Shown: positions 11,516-23,840, numbered from the stretch's first letter. The stretch is 64,000 bases of DNA from Panopea generosa (GCA_029582155.1 CM055911.1:21696014-21760013); one strand, 5' to 3'. Translations and numbers: made by a program. Notes: generated from the letters alone by a model not told the origin.

Positions 11516-12359
11516 TCAAGTTTTTCTTGATCTCCCAAACTCTATCCCATTTTCAACTCACCACAAAACACAACCACCACCACATTTTTTTATTGCTATT
11601 TATGTTTAAAAGTTAGTTTTCTGTTCTGTTATCAGTTAAAATAATAAACTATATTATGGCCTAATCAATTAATTTCAACCTTGGTACTTGCCAGAGCAAC
11701 CCCACCGCTCTACAAACAGTTTTTTTTTTATTTTTGTTAGTATTAAAATAAATACTATGCACTTTTTCAACTTTGGTAACTGACCGGGCTCCGACCCTCA
11801 ATCACATAATTGTTATTTTAAAGTTATGAGGAATAGCATGAATACAAATCACAAATGTATTCATTGCCATAATAAGTACACTTAAGTGGGATAACTCTAT
11901 TTAGGCAGAATAAGAAAATAAAACATTAACTGAAGTGCTTTAGAAAACCAAGAAAGCATTTTTGAGATTTTATTGAATATTTTATTCGTCGAATAGCTAT
12001 TGTTTTGACATGGTAAAAAGACTAGCGCGCCGTCCTCTGACAAAATATGTTTATATACTCGACAACAAAGCCCTACACTTTGTAGCGACTATAGACAATA
12101 TTAACTTATTTAGTGGTCAAACTGTTTCAACTAACCGCACAATTAAATCAATTTGAGTGTTTTTGTTCTTCCATTTAGTTACCAGCAACAAATCATTTGA
12201 GCTCATTCTGTATTTATTTGCTGTTATATTTTCTCATGAAGCATGGCGTGATGTCTTACTGCATTTAGCTATCTTGACTTTTCCTTAATTAATTGAATGT
12301 TCTGTTCTAGTGTCTTCCTAGGTAAACTGCACCAATAGGAAACTGCCGCAATAGAAGAA

Positions 12360-12423
12360 ATGAACATTGCCCATATACATATACGTCTTGGTATATTTGG
12401 TCTGAGGCAAGCACGTCGTTATG
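12360..12423 (+). CDS. Exon 1 (start) of the NAT16-like gene
   Basis: ATG at 12360 opens MNIAHIHIRLGIFGLRQARR, ending in phase 1 at the strong donor TATG|GTATGT. It joins exon 2 in frame. Being short, its coding status rests on that junction. An acceptor-like AG sits at 12338 if an upstream exon exists. Confidence 0.45.
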
Positions 12424-13056
12424 GTATGTATATAATCTCGTAATCGCGTTTGTGACAAATCCATTCATTGCTGTGAATATGTATTCTTATGTTTTCAACC
12501 AAAATGTTGAATCTGTTTAGTTTTTATATATCTTATTAAACGATACAACTCTTCGGTTAAATACAGTTATCAATTTGGACCCCAAATCTGTTATTGGACA
12601 TTTATGTAAATGATTGAATACAGTAATAATATTATGGTATATACCGGATATCATTATTTCAAACCGCTTTTTTCAGATTGTTTCCTATCTACATTATCAA
12701 CACCCAAGCCTAACCAAGCACCAGCTCTGCATCCCGAACCATTTTTTAAAAGAAAAAAAACTATATCATACTCTGCCATTTAATCTTTCCTACCGACCCA
12801 TAACACCATCCACACATCCATGATCGTTTTCTTTATATTGAATTAAGGTACTGCCCTGTTAAAACGTTCATGCCTGAGCGAGTCCTCCATCACCAAAACC
12901 CACATAGACATAGACGCCCACTTCATTATTTTCTCAAAGCGTATTTATGTTTGTTTTTATTATAAACATTAATGTTCCGTTTTCCAGCTAACCGTTGCAC
13001 GACTTCGGCCAAATTTTGAATTTCGTACCAACCCAAGAACCCTCTCATCCACCCCT

Positions 13057-13107
<51 letters not shown>

Positions 13108-16100
13108 TCTAAATAGTCAATAATATTTTATAAATGTTGACATCACTGACCTTGACCTACTAAATGAACTTATTTCATGCTTGTTTAAATATTTTATTTT
13201 TTTATTCAAATCTATTTAGTTTTCTTATAATGTTATAACAACCATTTAAAAGGCACATAACTAAATTTAACTTCTTTAGTGAATTTTAAACTATAGTTAA
13301 GCTCATTCTCAATAAGTGCTATTGACATAAAAACTTAACTTGGGAAACAATTGCATATAAGACTACTTTAAACTATGAAATTCTTATGTCACTGACATAG
13401 TTAAATGAATTATAACTAAAGATATGTTATTCAACTAATGTTTACGAAAACAACATATTTTGATTTATTTGTATTACACTAAAAGTATTGTATGTATTAA
13501 CTCAAAGACATCATCAATTTATTATTGTGTATACACACTAGTAACTTAAATTATGATTTACATTATTTAAAAATACACTATATTAATATTCAATTGATAT
13601 ACTAGATATTTTAGTTTTACTAGTTTCGTGGTATCGTGTGATTTTACAAAGAACAATCCTTTTTTGCATATACACATGTCATTATAATATCGAATATGAA
13701 ATTAATGTTGCCATAGATTTACGCTTTGCACAATACAAATTGCAATAAAGACGAGCGTTTACACCCGCTTCTGGTGCTCTATTTCATCTTAAATGTCTAA
13801 GACATAGCGATCTATATGATTGTTTGTATGTATTTGTGTTCCATGTTGTAACAGCATTTCATTTAAAACCAGTGGTTAACGCATTTACTCATGCTCTAGT
13901 CGATTAGCCAGTACTAGATATACTTCATCTCTGGAAGTCACTATTTCCTCACCTTTACAGAGAAAATGTACTAATTACTGTCTGCGTTGGTATATCTAGA
14001 CTTGTTTTCAGACCATCGGCCAGGTATTTACGGCTACATACAAACTGTTGAGACTTAAAACTATTTCTTTACTAGGCTTTATCACAGTAGTACATGCATC
14101 TTGCAGATAATTGATCTTTGTTTTCGATATGTGACGACATTTAGGGTATCTCTAGTTAATCAATTAGTTTATTATCTGTTTCATTGTTGTTGCACTAGCT
14201 GATCAGCAACTATGTTGATGTGCACAACGTATCTGAATGAAAATCATTCCAAATGTACTTTCCTATCAGAAACGAGGTCTCCTCTAACTAATCTGGCCTG
14301 CGCATGTCGTGAGCATTATTCGATCACTGTTCTTGTTCAACGGACACATCTCATTTGTTTAAGGTGTTATAAAATAATTTTCAACTGAGGTCAGGTCGTA
14401 TTTAAACCATAAACACAAGTTAAAATACTAAACAAGTTGTATGATATTTACATATAAGTATAATTTTTAAAGATTTAAAATTAAAATAAAGTATATGTTT
14501 TGTCAAATTTACAATATATAAATATACAGTTTCAGGGGTTGTTTTCAGACAAGCAACACCATTAGATAAGTTGGACATACTCTCTATTCGCCAGGATTGT
14601 GCGTGGGATTATTTGCCGGCTTATTTTGACCATTATATGAAACGGAAAAACACCTACTGCCCAGTTGGTTACTATGGAAAAACGGCGGTAAAACGATAAC
14701 ATATGTTTTTTCTTTTTTTATGGATATCAAATCAATTCATAATAGGTTATATATGTAATTTCAAGTTTTAGTCGAAAATGATATTAGAATTGACCAGGGT
14801 AAAACGATTATCATTCCGCTAGAAACTGGCAAACATTCCAACATGAAGATTTTCGACCGCGTTCGACTCAGCAGTAAGTGCTTAGTGATCACGAGACCAC
14901 AGCCCTCTAGACCACGCAGATCTGGAAGGCCCTCGATTAGTGTACAGGATGTTACAAAGTTCTCAAACATCAAAGCTCTGTTGAGTTCCCACAAAAAGAG
15001 AAATAACTTATTTTCCAAATGTATATATATATTTCAAGTATCTTCATTACGGGTACATCGATAAGTCTTTTGAAAGGAATAAATATTAAAATTATTATTC
15101 TCAAGAACTCAATCAACTTGGAGCATTGTTTAGACATACAAAAGACTGGATTCTTTAAACACTTAAAGTTTGATTTAATATTTACAAAGGGCTAGTAGGG
15201 GCCCAAAAAGGGGTAATATTGTGATTTCTTAAACTCTTCACAAGAACTGGTGAGCCAAATTTGTTCTTTTTTGTTTTAAAAATTGGTTTACAGTTGTACA
15301 TGTATAACGTCGTTTCTTCCTCTGACGTCTTTTCATAAAATGTATATATCAATATTTCATTAAATTAGGTTATCGTTTTGTTAATAGGTGCATTAATATG
15401 TCATAAATATGCTACTCTTAAACTACAAAACACTTACGTGTACAATATGTTTATTTGTTACATTTAAATAAACTTCAGATACAACTCAATTGTCAACATT
15501 CCGTTTGATAGTTTTATAAAAAAAGCTATATAATTAGTTATGCTATATTTGTATTAACCAACTCATTATCAAACTGGAACACTAGAGACACTATAAATAT
15601 TTACTTAAAATATGTTAATCTAATCATATGGAAGTATAGAAAACAATAAAGAAAATAGTATACTCGGAGCTTGTTCATCGGGTGTAATGTTAAATACATC
15701 GCCGATCACACTCCCAGTACTGGGTCAGGCAGTTTCAAACAACACTCCGGCTAAAATGCCGTATTGATTGAGATTAAACTTCCTTTCATACAGACCCTAA
15801 ACAGCTCAAGTACCCCATAATTGCACTCTGTTTGCGCTCAGTTTGCACTCCGTTCGCGCTCCGTTCGCGCTTAGTTCGCGCTCCGTTCGCGCTCCGTTTG
15901 CGTGCACTCGATTAAACGCGGTTAATTTAATGCACTCACAAACGCAAGTATTCGCTCACGAGCGCAGTATAGCTAAGTGCTCTATATTAATATTCCTCTT
16001 AGCGTTCGCTTCGTTCAGCGTTCACTCAACGTTTAGTTTGCTCAGTTCGGTTTCCGGCCCATAACCAATCGCAACATCTCAACTTTTTAAAATGATTCTA

Positions 16101-19100
16101 TATTGACTTTTTAATTTAATCTGTTCCGATGGATCAATAAAATGTATCCATGGGATTTAGTCAATGTAAATTAATTCATAATCCGATTGTTTGTCTACAT
16201 ATTATGTCACCCGCTGGGCGAAAGGTTGAACTAGTATCGATAGTAGGCGTGTTTAACGGAAGTGTCTATGTTTTGATATGTGATCAGTGGTTTGGGCGAT
16301 CAAAGAATATCGCACGTTATACCGGCTTCTGTTATCCAGACCGACATGTGTTTGCGTCAGTATCTTCTTTGATATACCGTAAGCCGTGTGTTACAGGAAA
16401 GCAATAAAGTTTGTCCACACAATTTACATATACATCATCAACATAAACTAAATATATTGTTATTAAAAATTAAATTTAATTAATAATTCTATACTGTTGA
16501 TACCTCGTTGGCCTTATAATAATCCATAAATCTGCTCAGTGTAAGCAGTAACTAATCAACATGTGGTTATATCACTGGTTTTGTTAATGTTCAAACTAAA
16601 ATAAGCTTTATAATCAATACTATGCACTGCATGGGTGATAAAAAATTAATTATAATCCGTGCGATGCAATTCGACATTATAATAAATGATTTTTGAAAAA
16701 TGATAATCTTGTAGTGTTTTTATCGATTTGGGTCCAAATGTGGCTTCACTAAACTTAAAAAAGGTATTCTGTTATTTTAAGGTTTTATAATTACTTTCGT
16801 TATCATTATGTATATAAATATACTTGCAATGAACTTTTTTCATTGGGTTTCTCAAATTATTCTTTTACTGATAGTATGCTTTATGTTAATATATTATTTA
16901 AAATGATAAACTATATTAAACTTGTTTGAAACTACACCCACTGTGCTATACCGCTAATTATATGACACGCAGCAACACATCCGTTGTTTATATTGTTTAT
17001 TCGAAGTTTCGGAACGCTTTAGTATGTAAATATCATGATGTTAATATCATTAAATTAACGAACCGAAAACCCCACGCCAGTTCTGAATGAATGGTAGAAA
17101 GTGTGACATACACGTATTAAGGGATGTGTATTCAGGGCTGTCATTTTACCACAGCTGCCATAGCGATTTCGTATAAAAAACAGATCAGAATTGTTAATTT
17201 ACAAAATGAAACAATCCTACAATTTTAAAACTAATAAAAATTAAAGACATGTCTCTAAATAATTCCTTGTAAAAATGTAGTATTTTATTTGTATTATTTT
17301 TTACTTTCATTATTTGTTTTATTTTTTTAAATATTATTATCATTGGAGCTATTATTATAATATACATATTGACTTATTGATTTGTCACAGCTTTTATACT
17401 GGATACGTGCGTACGTGCATCTGGTCAGTCGTTCACAATTAATATTACAATTTAATAACTATTATGAAGGCAGAGTTGCATGGCAATCATCAAAACAGAT
17501 ACCCATGGTGAGAACCACATGTGTGTCAATAAATAGTTAATTGGTGATTTATCGGTCCATTGATCACGAAGAACCCTGCCGGTGTGTAATTTTCATTTTG
17601 ATTATAATTTGTGCCAGATGAATGAATCTTTATTTAACCCGCGGCATGTGATTGGATAAGAAATATATAGTCAAAATCAATACTAAAATATGCAGATTTT
17701 TTATAATATTATTATTATCCTCATTATTATTAAAATCTATATATTTTATTAATTTTTATTACTATTATTGTTAATATTATTGTTATTATTGCTATATTAC
17801 TTTATTATTATAATATTATATTATTATATTATTATTATCTGAGTATTTTTTCTTCTTTATTATTATTATTCTTATTCTTATTATTATTGTTGTCATTTCT
17901 TACTTGTTGCCCCTTTCACAGCTTTTATAATAGCTTAATTGTTACGTGCTTACGTGCACGTGATCAGGCGTATAGATTTTGTAGGAAAGCGGGAAAACAA
18001 TATATTTACTATTTTATAGGCAGTGAATACATGTTCTTTTTTGTTTATTTAAACCTTCCTCATGATCAAAAGCTGTTCTTTAGTCAATATAAAATCAAAA
18101 CCTCAAAAATGTGTTATTTTGGTCTGTCGTGTTAATTTGGCATACATACATTTATTTTACATTAATTTAATTTAGCTTGATTGTGAAGTAAGCTCGGAGC
18201 TTATGCATTCTCCAGTTCATTCCCTCATTAGATCTGGTACTGAATTGTGTTTTGAGAGGTCGGGTAGAGCCTGGGTCAAACTCGCGACCTCTGTCGTCTG
18301 AAGCCAGCACCCTATCCGCTGTACTACTGACCCACTTTATATTTTAGAATACAATTAATTTATTACTATTATTTTAATGAGATGTGCATGAGTATAATGT
18401 TTCCATTTTAATTGCAATATAACAGTTTTACGTAGATTAGTTCACAACTAAGCACAAACTCAGTGTAACTATGTTTGGGGAAAATATAAAACTAAAGTCC
18501 AAATTAAATTGAAAATTGGTAATTTTTATTTTGCCGAAACACCCAAACAAATAGAATCATAATCATATAATTTTCCGCATATCTATGTTTTGTTTGATTC
18601 ACGCATGCTTTGATATTTTTGTATTTGGATCAGTATACGCTTAAATCGAAATAAAGTACTTGTTTTGTATGTTCTATAACTAATTTATATCGAAATAACA
18701 CGGCAAATAATGAATTCATATTACATCTTTTCGAATTGTTATTTGCACAATATATATAATTATTTATATTTTTGTTGCGCAAACCAAATCATGCTTAAAC
18801 ATGCAACTAAATTAGCATTGAAACCGTAGATAACCATTGATGTGTCGTCTATTGTATGATAGGTATTGTAAACATTATTGTATTGATCAGCTAAATATTG
18901 ATATTTATGTTATAATTGATAAATTATTGACCTAAATAAGTTTTATCATGCGTTTTACAATAAAACATTTATATAAACTACATGGTTTATATTTATGTGA
19001 AAGAAAATTTCTTTGTTATCTCGATTTTAAGTATCGACTTCACGATCAAATAATGAAAAAGAGTGTATCCGAATGAACGAGTGCACTCAGTAGCGCACGA

Positions 19101-21996
19101 ATATTTCTGTTATCAGTTATCTTACTGTGTCTAGCGTATACTGCATATACTGCGCATATGAGTGCACTCAGCGTATCTGAGTGCATTCAGCGTGTCTGAG
19201 TGCACTCGATCTATTTCATGCGTTCAGGAGTGCGTTTATTATTTAAAATCCAGCGTTTGCTTACGGTCCAAATCCGCTCCGTCAGCGCTGAATCTGCGCT
19301 CCGTTCGCGCTCCGTCTGCGCTCCGCTTACGCTCTGAGTGCACTCCGTTTGCGTGCATTTGGGGTACTAGAGCGGTTTAGGGTCTGTATGTAAACAAAAT
19401 AATAGTGTGATTGAACTTGTTTGGAAAAATATTCAATGACTATAACAAAGTTAAAAACAACAGTTATATTTTTGTATCTGTTAGTGTTTTATAATTTTAT
19501 GAATTGTAATATTTCAAGGTTGTATTTCTTACCTGTTTTTACACGGATGATGGGTTGGCACAATCGGTTCTAGCAGGAAGAGTTCGTAAAGGATATACAC
19601 GACAAAAAGTATTTAGGTAAAGCCAAATGGCATATCCATTTTTATTGGTGGAGGAAGATATTGGAATGAAACTATACTTTCTAATTTGCTCACAAAATTT
19701 ATTTGGACAACGCTTAATACCACTCAGCCCAGAGTGACCCTCTGTTGATAAGCAACTTGGCAAATTTGAAACAATATGATAGATCATAAATGCAAGTAAC
19801 ACTCTTTTTTTGATTGATGTGGTTTTGTTGTACCCATATAATGTAACTCCCAAATAGCAGCTATGTATATCTTATTCAGTAATCGTGTTTTGCACCGGAA
19901 ATAGTACATAATTTATTATCAGGAATTCAGGCCCTCCAATACCAGTGGAGAAAATAAAATGTCTTATCTTATCTTACCAGGAAGTGACGTCATTCATTTC
20001 TTCAAATAAAAACACATAGAATAGATAGCTTTCAGAAAAAATAAAATTCAAATAGTCAAGAGACATAGTTGCTTGTTATATTATTCTGACTTCCCTTTTA
20101 AATATATTTATATGCTGTGTTTGCAGGTCATCAATATAACAACACAGTACAACTGTATTAAGTTTTTGTGTTTCAGGAAAATTCGTGAGCATATTGAAAA
20201 GTATACCATACAAAATGGCATTAAACGATCGTTGTTTATGGTCGACTACTCAAACAGCAACAAACATGTTCATTCAGAGTCTTATCAGCGACAACACTCT
20301 AGACTGGATATAAGAGTAAATCTTTGTATTTCATCGAATTAATTTTTATCAAATCTAATCATGATTGTGTGTGTCAAATGCAACAGACATGGCTTAGGCA
20401 GTCAAATAACACCACGGGACACCACAGGGCATACAGACAGGCTGTTGGGAAAGTCAGTAACATCTTATAAAATAGCATTTGGAAGCACAAAAATGCATAC
20501 AAGAAAAAATTATGTTTATGCAATTCAACAATATACGTATATTAAAAAAGATTATTGTTACAGTTTTCTAAAACAAACACATTTACATCACATTTTTTTT
20601 AAATTTTTAAATAGTATTGAAAACATGGATATCAGGTGAATATATCGATTTTGTCATTACAAGAACGATTTTATTGATTTTTTTTAAAAACCTATTCGTA
20701 TGCTATTGTCTTAGATATGAATATTGAGTTTGGATAGCTGTATTATCTATATACATTAAACTTATTTTACATATTTTGTGACACAGAGATCTAAGTATAA
20801 CCCCAAGCCTTCCGCAAGTAACTGAGAAATGTTCTTATATTAGGTGTTTAGATTCATCTAAGTTCCAAACGATGACAATTAATGGTTTTACAACACTTAG
20901 TTCTTTTGGAACAACGCCTTAGACCATTCGGCCAAGCATGAGCCTTATTTAATTCAGTCATGTTACAATATAATTTTACTGATTTTGCAGCAAACACAGG
21001 TTTTTCCTGTAGCACATTAGTAAGAGGGCATATAGATAAAAACTTTGTTAGTAGCAAATCACATATCATTACACTCATGTAGGTATAATTTATATACCAT
21101 TGGTTGATGAATAGTTAGTGTCATTTTATGCGATCGGGGAATCATTGAAGGATAACTAATATTTTAGTAGACCCATCTCTGTAAGTACATTGTAACTGTT
21201 AACTTTTTGATTTGAATCAGAGGTGAGAAATAAATGATAATGCGATTACAATGTCGTATATCAATAATCACGAAGGTTGTCAGCAGGGCGTCGGTTCGAA
21301 CCATCGTTCCCTGAATTGATAGTCAGACGTACTATCGACTGAGCTAACAGTATTTAACTTGTTTTAAACGTCAACCAAAATATGTAAAAATCCATTTTTA
21401 AGAGCAACATGATTACTTTAAATAATATGAACGAATGTGTCTTGCAGATGATGTTTTCATGTACCATAGAGTACCCACAACGCCTGCATTTACTCCGATC
21501 TCTCAGTAGCAAGAATATAGTACCATGGTGCCATTCCATCGAAGTATTCCAAATAACGCAATATCTGAATGTCCCAGAGGTTCGGAAGTAATTGTTTCCA
21601 ACAGGCTTCATGCTAGTAGATTCTGTGCCGTACCAGGCCAGTCACACCAATGCGAAACACCTGCATGGACGGAACACAGTATTCTATACAAGTGTTAGAG
21701 AGAACGAGGGTGTTGTCAATGGTGTGTTGTCATCCGGCACATTCTACAACTGTGGAAACTTGCCGGATTATCACGTATATGCAATTGATTTATTTGGAAC
21801 AAACAATTCGGAGTTGGAACAACACGTTATATTGCATATGCAAAGAGCATTAAAAGTTATTCCTGGGTCACTGTTTTGGCAAGTCTTTGTGGAGTGCAGC
21901 AGTCTCTCAGCATTGCAATCGATCCTAATGAAGTATGGAATCAAAGGTTCTGCTTCTCCAAATGCAGTTATGGAGTATCAAATAAATAACAATTGA
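12360..21996 (+). CDS. Histidine N-acetyltransferase-like (NAT16/HISAT) gene, five exons, probably damaged
   Basis: Proposed exons are 12360-12423, 14536-14687, 14766-14873, 20177-20315 and 21448-21996. The family is a GNAT-fold acetyl-CoA transferase; vertebrate members acetylate histidine, but the substrate here is unknown. Exon 2 reads VVFRQATPLDKLDILSIRQD, then DYLPAYFDHYM, as in the GNAT N-terminus of this family. Exon 5 reads LFPTGFMLVDSVPYQ and VYAIDLFG, typical of its C-terminal half. Exons 1-2 join in phase 1 and exons 4-5 in phase 0. The 2-3 and 3-4 joins do not keep frame with the sites I see, and exon 5 has TAA at 21589 within K-*-LFPTG. The usual RxxGxG acetyl-CoA loop is not evident in exon 3. 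Either this is a decaying pseudogene or the assembly has indel errors. AATAAA at 22198 suits its 3' end. The recognition is from memory of the family, not a search. Confidence 0.5.
13058..13105. repeat. (CA)n microsatellite
   Basis: About 24 CA units lie in intron 1 of the NAT16-like gene. The rest of that intron (12424-14535) is AT-rich with no other feature seen. Confidence 0.97.
14536..14687 (+). CDS. Exon 2 of the NAT16-like gene
   Basis: Preceded by CAGTTTCAG and open for 50 codons (VVFRQATP…DYLPAYFDHY…YCPVGYYGKTA), it ends at the donor GCG|GTAAAA in phase 0. The DYLP-AYFDHY motif is the best N-terminal family signature in this gene. Confidence 0.6.
14766..14873 (+). CDS. Exon 3 of the NAT16-like gene (phase uncertain)
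   Basis: The frame LVENDIRIDQGKTIIIPLE followed by TGKHSNMKIFDRVRLS fits the mid-GNAT strands of the family. The donor GCA|GTAAGT at 14874 is strong. The acceptor is ambiguous (CAAG at 14765 or TTTTAG at 14771), and neither keeps frame with exon 2. Confidence 0.45.
15820..15912 (+). repeat. Subterminal GC-rich repeats, left end
   Basis: Eight or so ~11-bp units (GTTCGCGCTCC, with variants GTTTGCGCTCA and GTTTGCACTCC) stand out in AT-rich surroundings. The unit recurs near the right end of the same element on the same strand, so these are direct repeats and not part of the inverted termini. Confidence 0.8.
17697..17895. repeat. (ATT)n-rich simple sequence
   Basis: An imperfect TTA/ATT tract lies inside the 3.6-kb element. 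A related ~45-bp phrase (TCACAGCTTTTATA…TACGTGC) flanks it at about 17385 and 17918, suggesting a local duplication. Confidence 0.8.
18195..18338 (-). mobile_element. tRNA-derived SINE, family D
   Basis: On the minus strand the head reads GGGTCAGTAGTACAGCGGAT (A box) and GCGAGTTTGACCC (B box). The body is GGCTCTACCCGACC… ending near GCTCCGAGCTTA. It sits inside the 3.6-kb inverted-terminus element and so arrived after it. A weaker relative of the head is at 22620-22672. Confidence 0.6.
19075..19355 (+). repeat. Subterminal GAGTGCACTC and CGCTCCG repeats, right end
   Basis: The palindrome GAGTGCACTC and near copies recur at about 19079, 19159, 19179, 19199 and 19336. The ~11-bp CGCTCCGTTCGCGCTCCG units lie at about 19295-19330. 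Spaced short palindromes near transposon ends often act as transposase-binding sites; here that is inference. Confidence 0.7.
20177..20315 (+). CDS. Exon 4 of the NAT16-like gene
   Basis: The acceptor TGTTTCAG precedes an open frame (KIREHIEKYTIQNGIKRSLF, then MVDYSNSNKHVHSE) that ends at AGA|GTAAAT in phase 0, matching exon 5. A second open frame through the same exon ends at TAA just before the donor and is disfavoured. Confidence 0.5.
21100..21350 (-). mobile_element. tRNA-derived SINE, family C
   Basis: On the minus strand GTTAGCTCAGTCGATAGTA and GGTTCGAACCGACGCCC form the tRNA-like head. The body GATATACGACATTGTAATC and the far end (AATGACACTAACTATTCATC) match the copies at 35050 and 41045. 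It lies in the last intron of the NAT16-like gene. Confidence 0.7.
21448..21996 (+). CDS. Exon 5 (terminal) of the NAT16-like gene with an in-frame stop
   Basis: The acceptor GTCTTGCAG opens MMFSCTIEYPQRLHLLRSLS… and the same frame continues for 182 codons to TGA at 21994, broken once by TAA at 21589-21591 (VRK*LFPTG). The frame after the stop stays intact over 134 codons (VDSVPYQ, NAKHLHG, YHVYAIDLFG, MKYGIKG). One C-to-T change in a glutamine codon would explain the stop, so the loss is recent or a base-call error. Confidence 0.6.
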
Positions 21997-22197
21997 CCTG
22001 CGACTATGTACATGTAGTATATATGAAGCGTTTTGTTTTTATTATATGTTATGATATACAGCAACGGAGTGTCCACAGAAGTGCAGTATAGTGTAATTAC
22101 TATGATATACTGAACATTTATCAAAGTCCTAATATTATGTGTACACCAATGCCATAACTTAAACACAGATTTCGAATACATACAGATTAAAAAAATG

Positions 22198-22203
22198 AAT
22201 AAA
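22198..22203 (+). terminator. Candidate polyadenylation signal
   Basis: AATAAA lies about 200 bp after the TGA of the NAT16-like gene and is the first good signal downstream. Confidence 0.4.
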
Positions 22204-22209
22204 AACTTT

Positions 22210-23150
22210 AATTCCGATAAAATGCGACATCAAAACACGCTCTTATTTTAATTTAGTCCGTGGTGGGTGGTAATTTACTTATATACCAATTTCGGTTACT
22301 TAATGCACGAATTAGTACGTGCTTTCAAAAAATTTCCATGTGTTTTTTTGAATTCTGAAAAAATAATTCTCAGCAATAATGAGGTTTGAAACAAATATTT
22401 AAACAGTAAAGAACGATGTTTTCGAAAACAGTGCAATAGTTGTTTAGTTCGCTCCAAAAATGAAAACATGTTTTCCAAGGTATTGACATTTGCCAAATTT
22501 GAAATTTATTGTTTATATTTTTTATATTGATATGTTAAAAAACTTGAATAAAGACAATTGCTATTGTTTTTCATGCGCACCAACTCTGCGCACAAACGGA
22601 AACAATTTTGTCGAGACCTGCTAAAGTCTCTACCTACCGCTATACTACAACTGACCCTACTTCGGATGGCACACTAATTTACAGATATGCCTGGAATTGG
22701 TCTCTTTAATTGTGTTCAATATATGAAATATGAATGCTGGTATAAACTAAATGTTTATAGCAATTTAACCTGAATATGAAATATAATATAAATCTTAATA
22801 TCTGTACAAATATGCTCAGTTAGTATAAATACTGCAGTTTATTAAACGATGGCATATTTTAAGAGCTAATTTTTTTTCAATTAACGCGGGTAAGTGTATA
22901 TTTTGTTATTTTGTTTGTCATTAGCATAGGTATCAGAGAGTATTTTGCGAGGTTTTATGCAAAAATTATCCATACACTGTATCAAAATATAAAAATAAAT
23001 CGCTTTATTTTTATTACACAATTGAAAAAAAAATGACACTCTGCCGAAATGATTTTGTTTTTAAAAACCCTAAACAGGTAAATTCCATGAATATTAATAT
23101 TATATACTTGCATATATGTAAAGTTTTAATTAAATACTAGATGTAAACAA
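22210..23150. other. Intergenic, little content
   Basis: AT-rich sequence. The only structure is a weak minus-strand tRNA-like head at about 22620-22672 (GGGTCAGTTGTAGTATAGCG) related to SINE family D. No gene is seen. Confidence 0.4.
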
Positions 23151-23224
23151 TTTTGAATACTTTTTTCGCATTGCTTGTTAAAGAGAATTTTGAATACTTT
23201 TTTCGCATTGCTTGTTAAAGAGAC
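23151..23224. repeat. 37-bp perfect tandem duplication
   Basis: TTTTGAATACTTTTTTCGCA and the following 17 bases occur twice in a row, differing only at the last base. It ends directly before the LTR-like block at 23226. Confidence 0.95.
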
Positions 23225-23225
23225 A

Positions 23226-23840
23226 CGCCCTGTTGTAGCGAAATGAACAAGGGCCGACAACTCACGAGGATAGAATACAAGTGTACTCAAATAAAATTTA
23301 CAATTTTAATTTTACATAAATAAAATTACGAATATAACTATACAATATATACAATATAAAGATAATTACTTAACAAAAAATAACACAGCTGGATTAAAAA
23401 AATGTCCTACGATGGAAATAACACTTTTTTTACACATTTCTCTCTCCTATAACGTTCCGTAAACCTATATCGCGATCCAAACTGCTTACATCATATGAAT
23501 GTTAAAACTGTTTTTACAATGCACTTATATTTTATTTTAAGATAATACTACCGCGTCCGGATTCTCGTAGATTTAGCATCAATCGTCCCTTGTAGCTATG
23601 GTTATATAAACTGGGTTATCTTCCATAGAATTCTATACTGAGTTTTGGCTTTACGTGGCCTCGTACCGACTATCGACCGAACTCAGACGTCAGGACCGTC
23701 AAGTCATCCATATGACGAATATGTGGGTTGCTGTCCTTATGACGGTACAACCACCAGCTGACTTCCTGTCACGTCTAGATACGTCGTTGACGTAGCAGAC
23801 ACATACCCCGCGTACGTCTTAAAACGGCTACAATATATAT
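23226..23840 (+). mobile_element. LTR-like fossil, copy 1
   Basis: The block starts TGTTGTAGCGAAATG and ends near GGCTACAATA, so the ends are short inverted repeats (TTGTAGC/GCTACAA), as in LTRs. A diverged relative lies in opposite orientation at 38085-38645. They share AAGGGCCGAC…CTCAC near one end and CATATGACGAATATGTGGGT-type sequence near the other. No coding region adjoins either copy, so each looks like an old solo LTR of an unassigned family. A non-autonomous DNA element is the alternative. Confidence 0.45.

Larger units (their letters stand above)
7411..12359. other. Gene-poor intergenic stretch
   Basis: Apart from the small repeats listed separately (8100, 9525, 9597, 10743, 11075) I see only AT-rich sequence. 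Open frames here are short and lack domain motifs or paired splice sites. It would include the promoter of the acetyltransferase-like gene starting at 12360, but no TATA box or other element can be singled out. Confidence 0.5.
15787..19390. mobile_element. 3.6-kb element with inverted termini, probably a non-autonomous DNA transposon
   Basis: CATACAGACCCTAAAC at 15787 is repeated inverted as GTTTAGGGTCTGTATG ending at 19390. The match continues inward through GCTC and AGTACCCCA with a few mismatches, giving arms of about 31-36 bp. It lies wholly within intron 3 of the NAT16-like gene. No transposase frame is seen inside. If the arms start at CAGACCC the flank is TA on both sides, but the target duplication is not settled because CA/TG outside it also match. 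Both ends carry GC-rich subterminal repeats. Confidence 0.6.

Noticed and set aside
16150-16407. 85-codon frame inside the 3.6-kb element as a transposase
   Set aside because: No catalytic or DNA-binding motif is visible and it is far too short.
19539-19853. 104-codon minus-strand frame as a gene
   Set aside because: No domain or splice sites. It lies in an intron of the NAT16-like gene, close to sequence (19920-19978, AATAAAATGTCTTATCTTA) that may be an old LINE tail.
20854-21078. 74-codon minus-strand frame
   Set aside because: No recognisable domain and no conserved splice context. It lies in an intron of the plus-strand gene.
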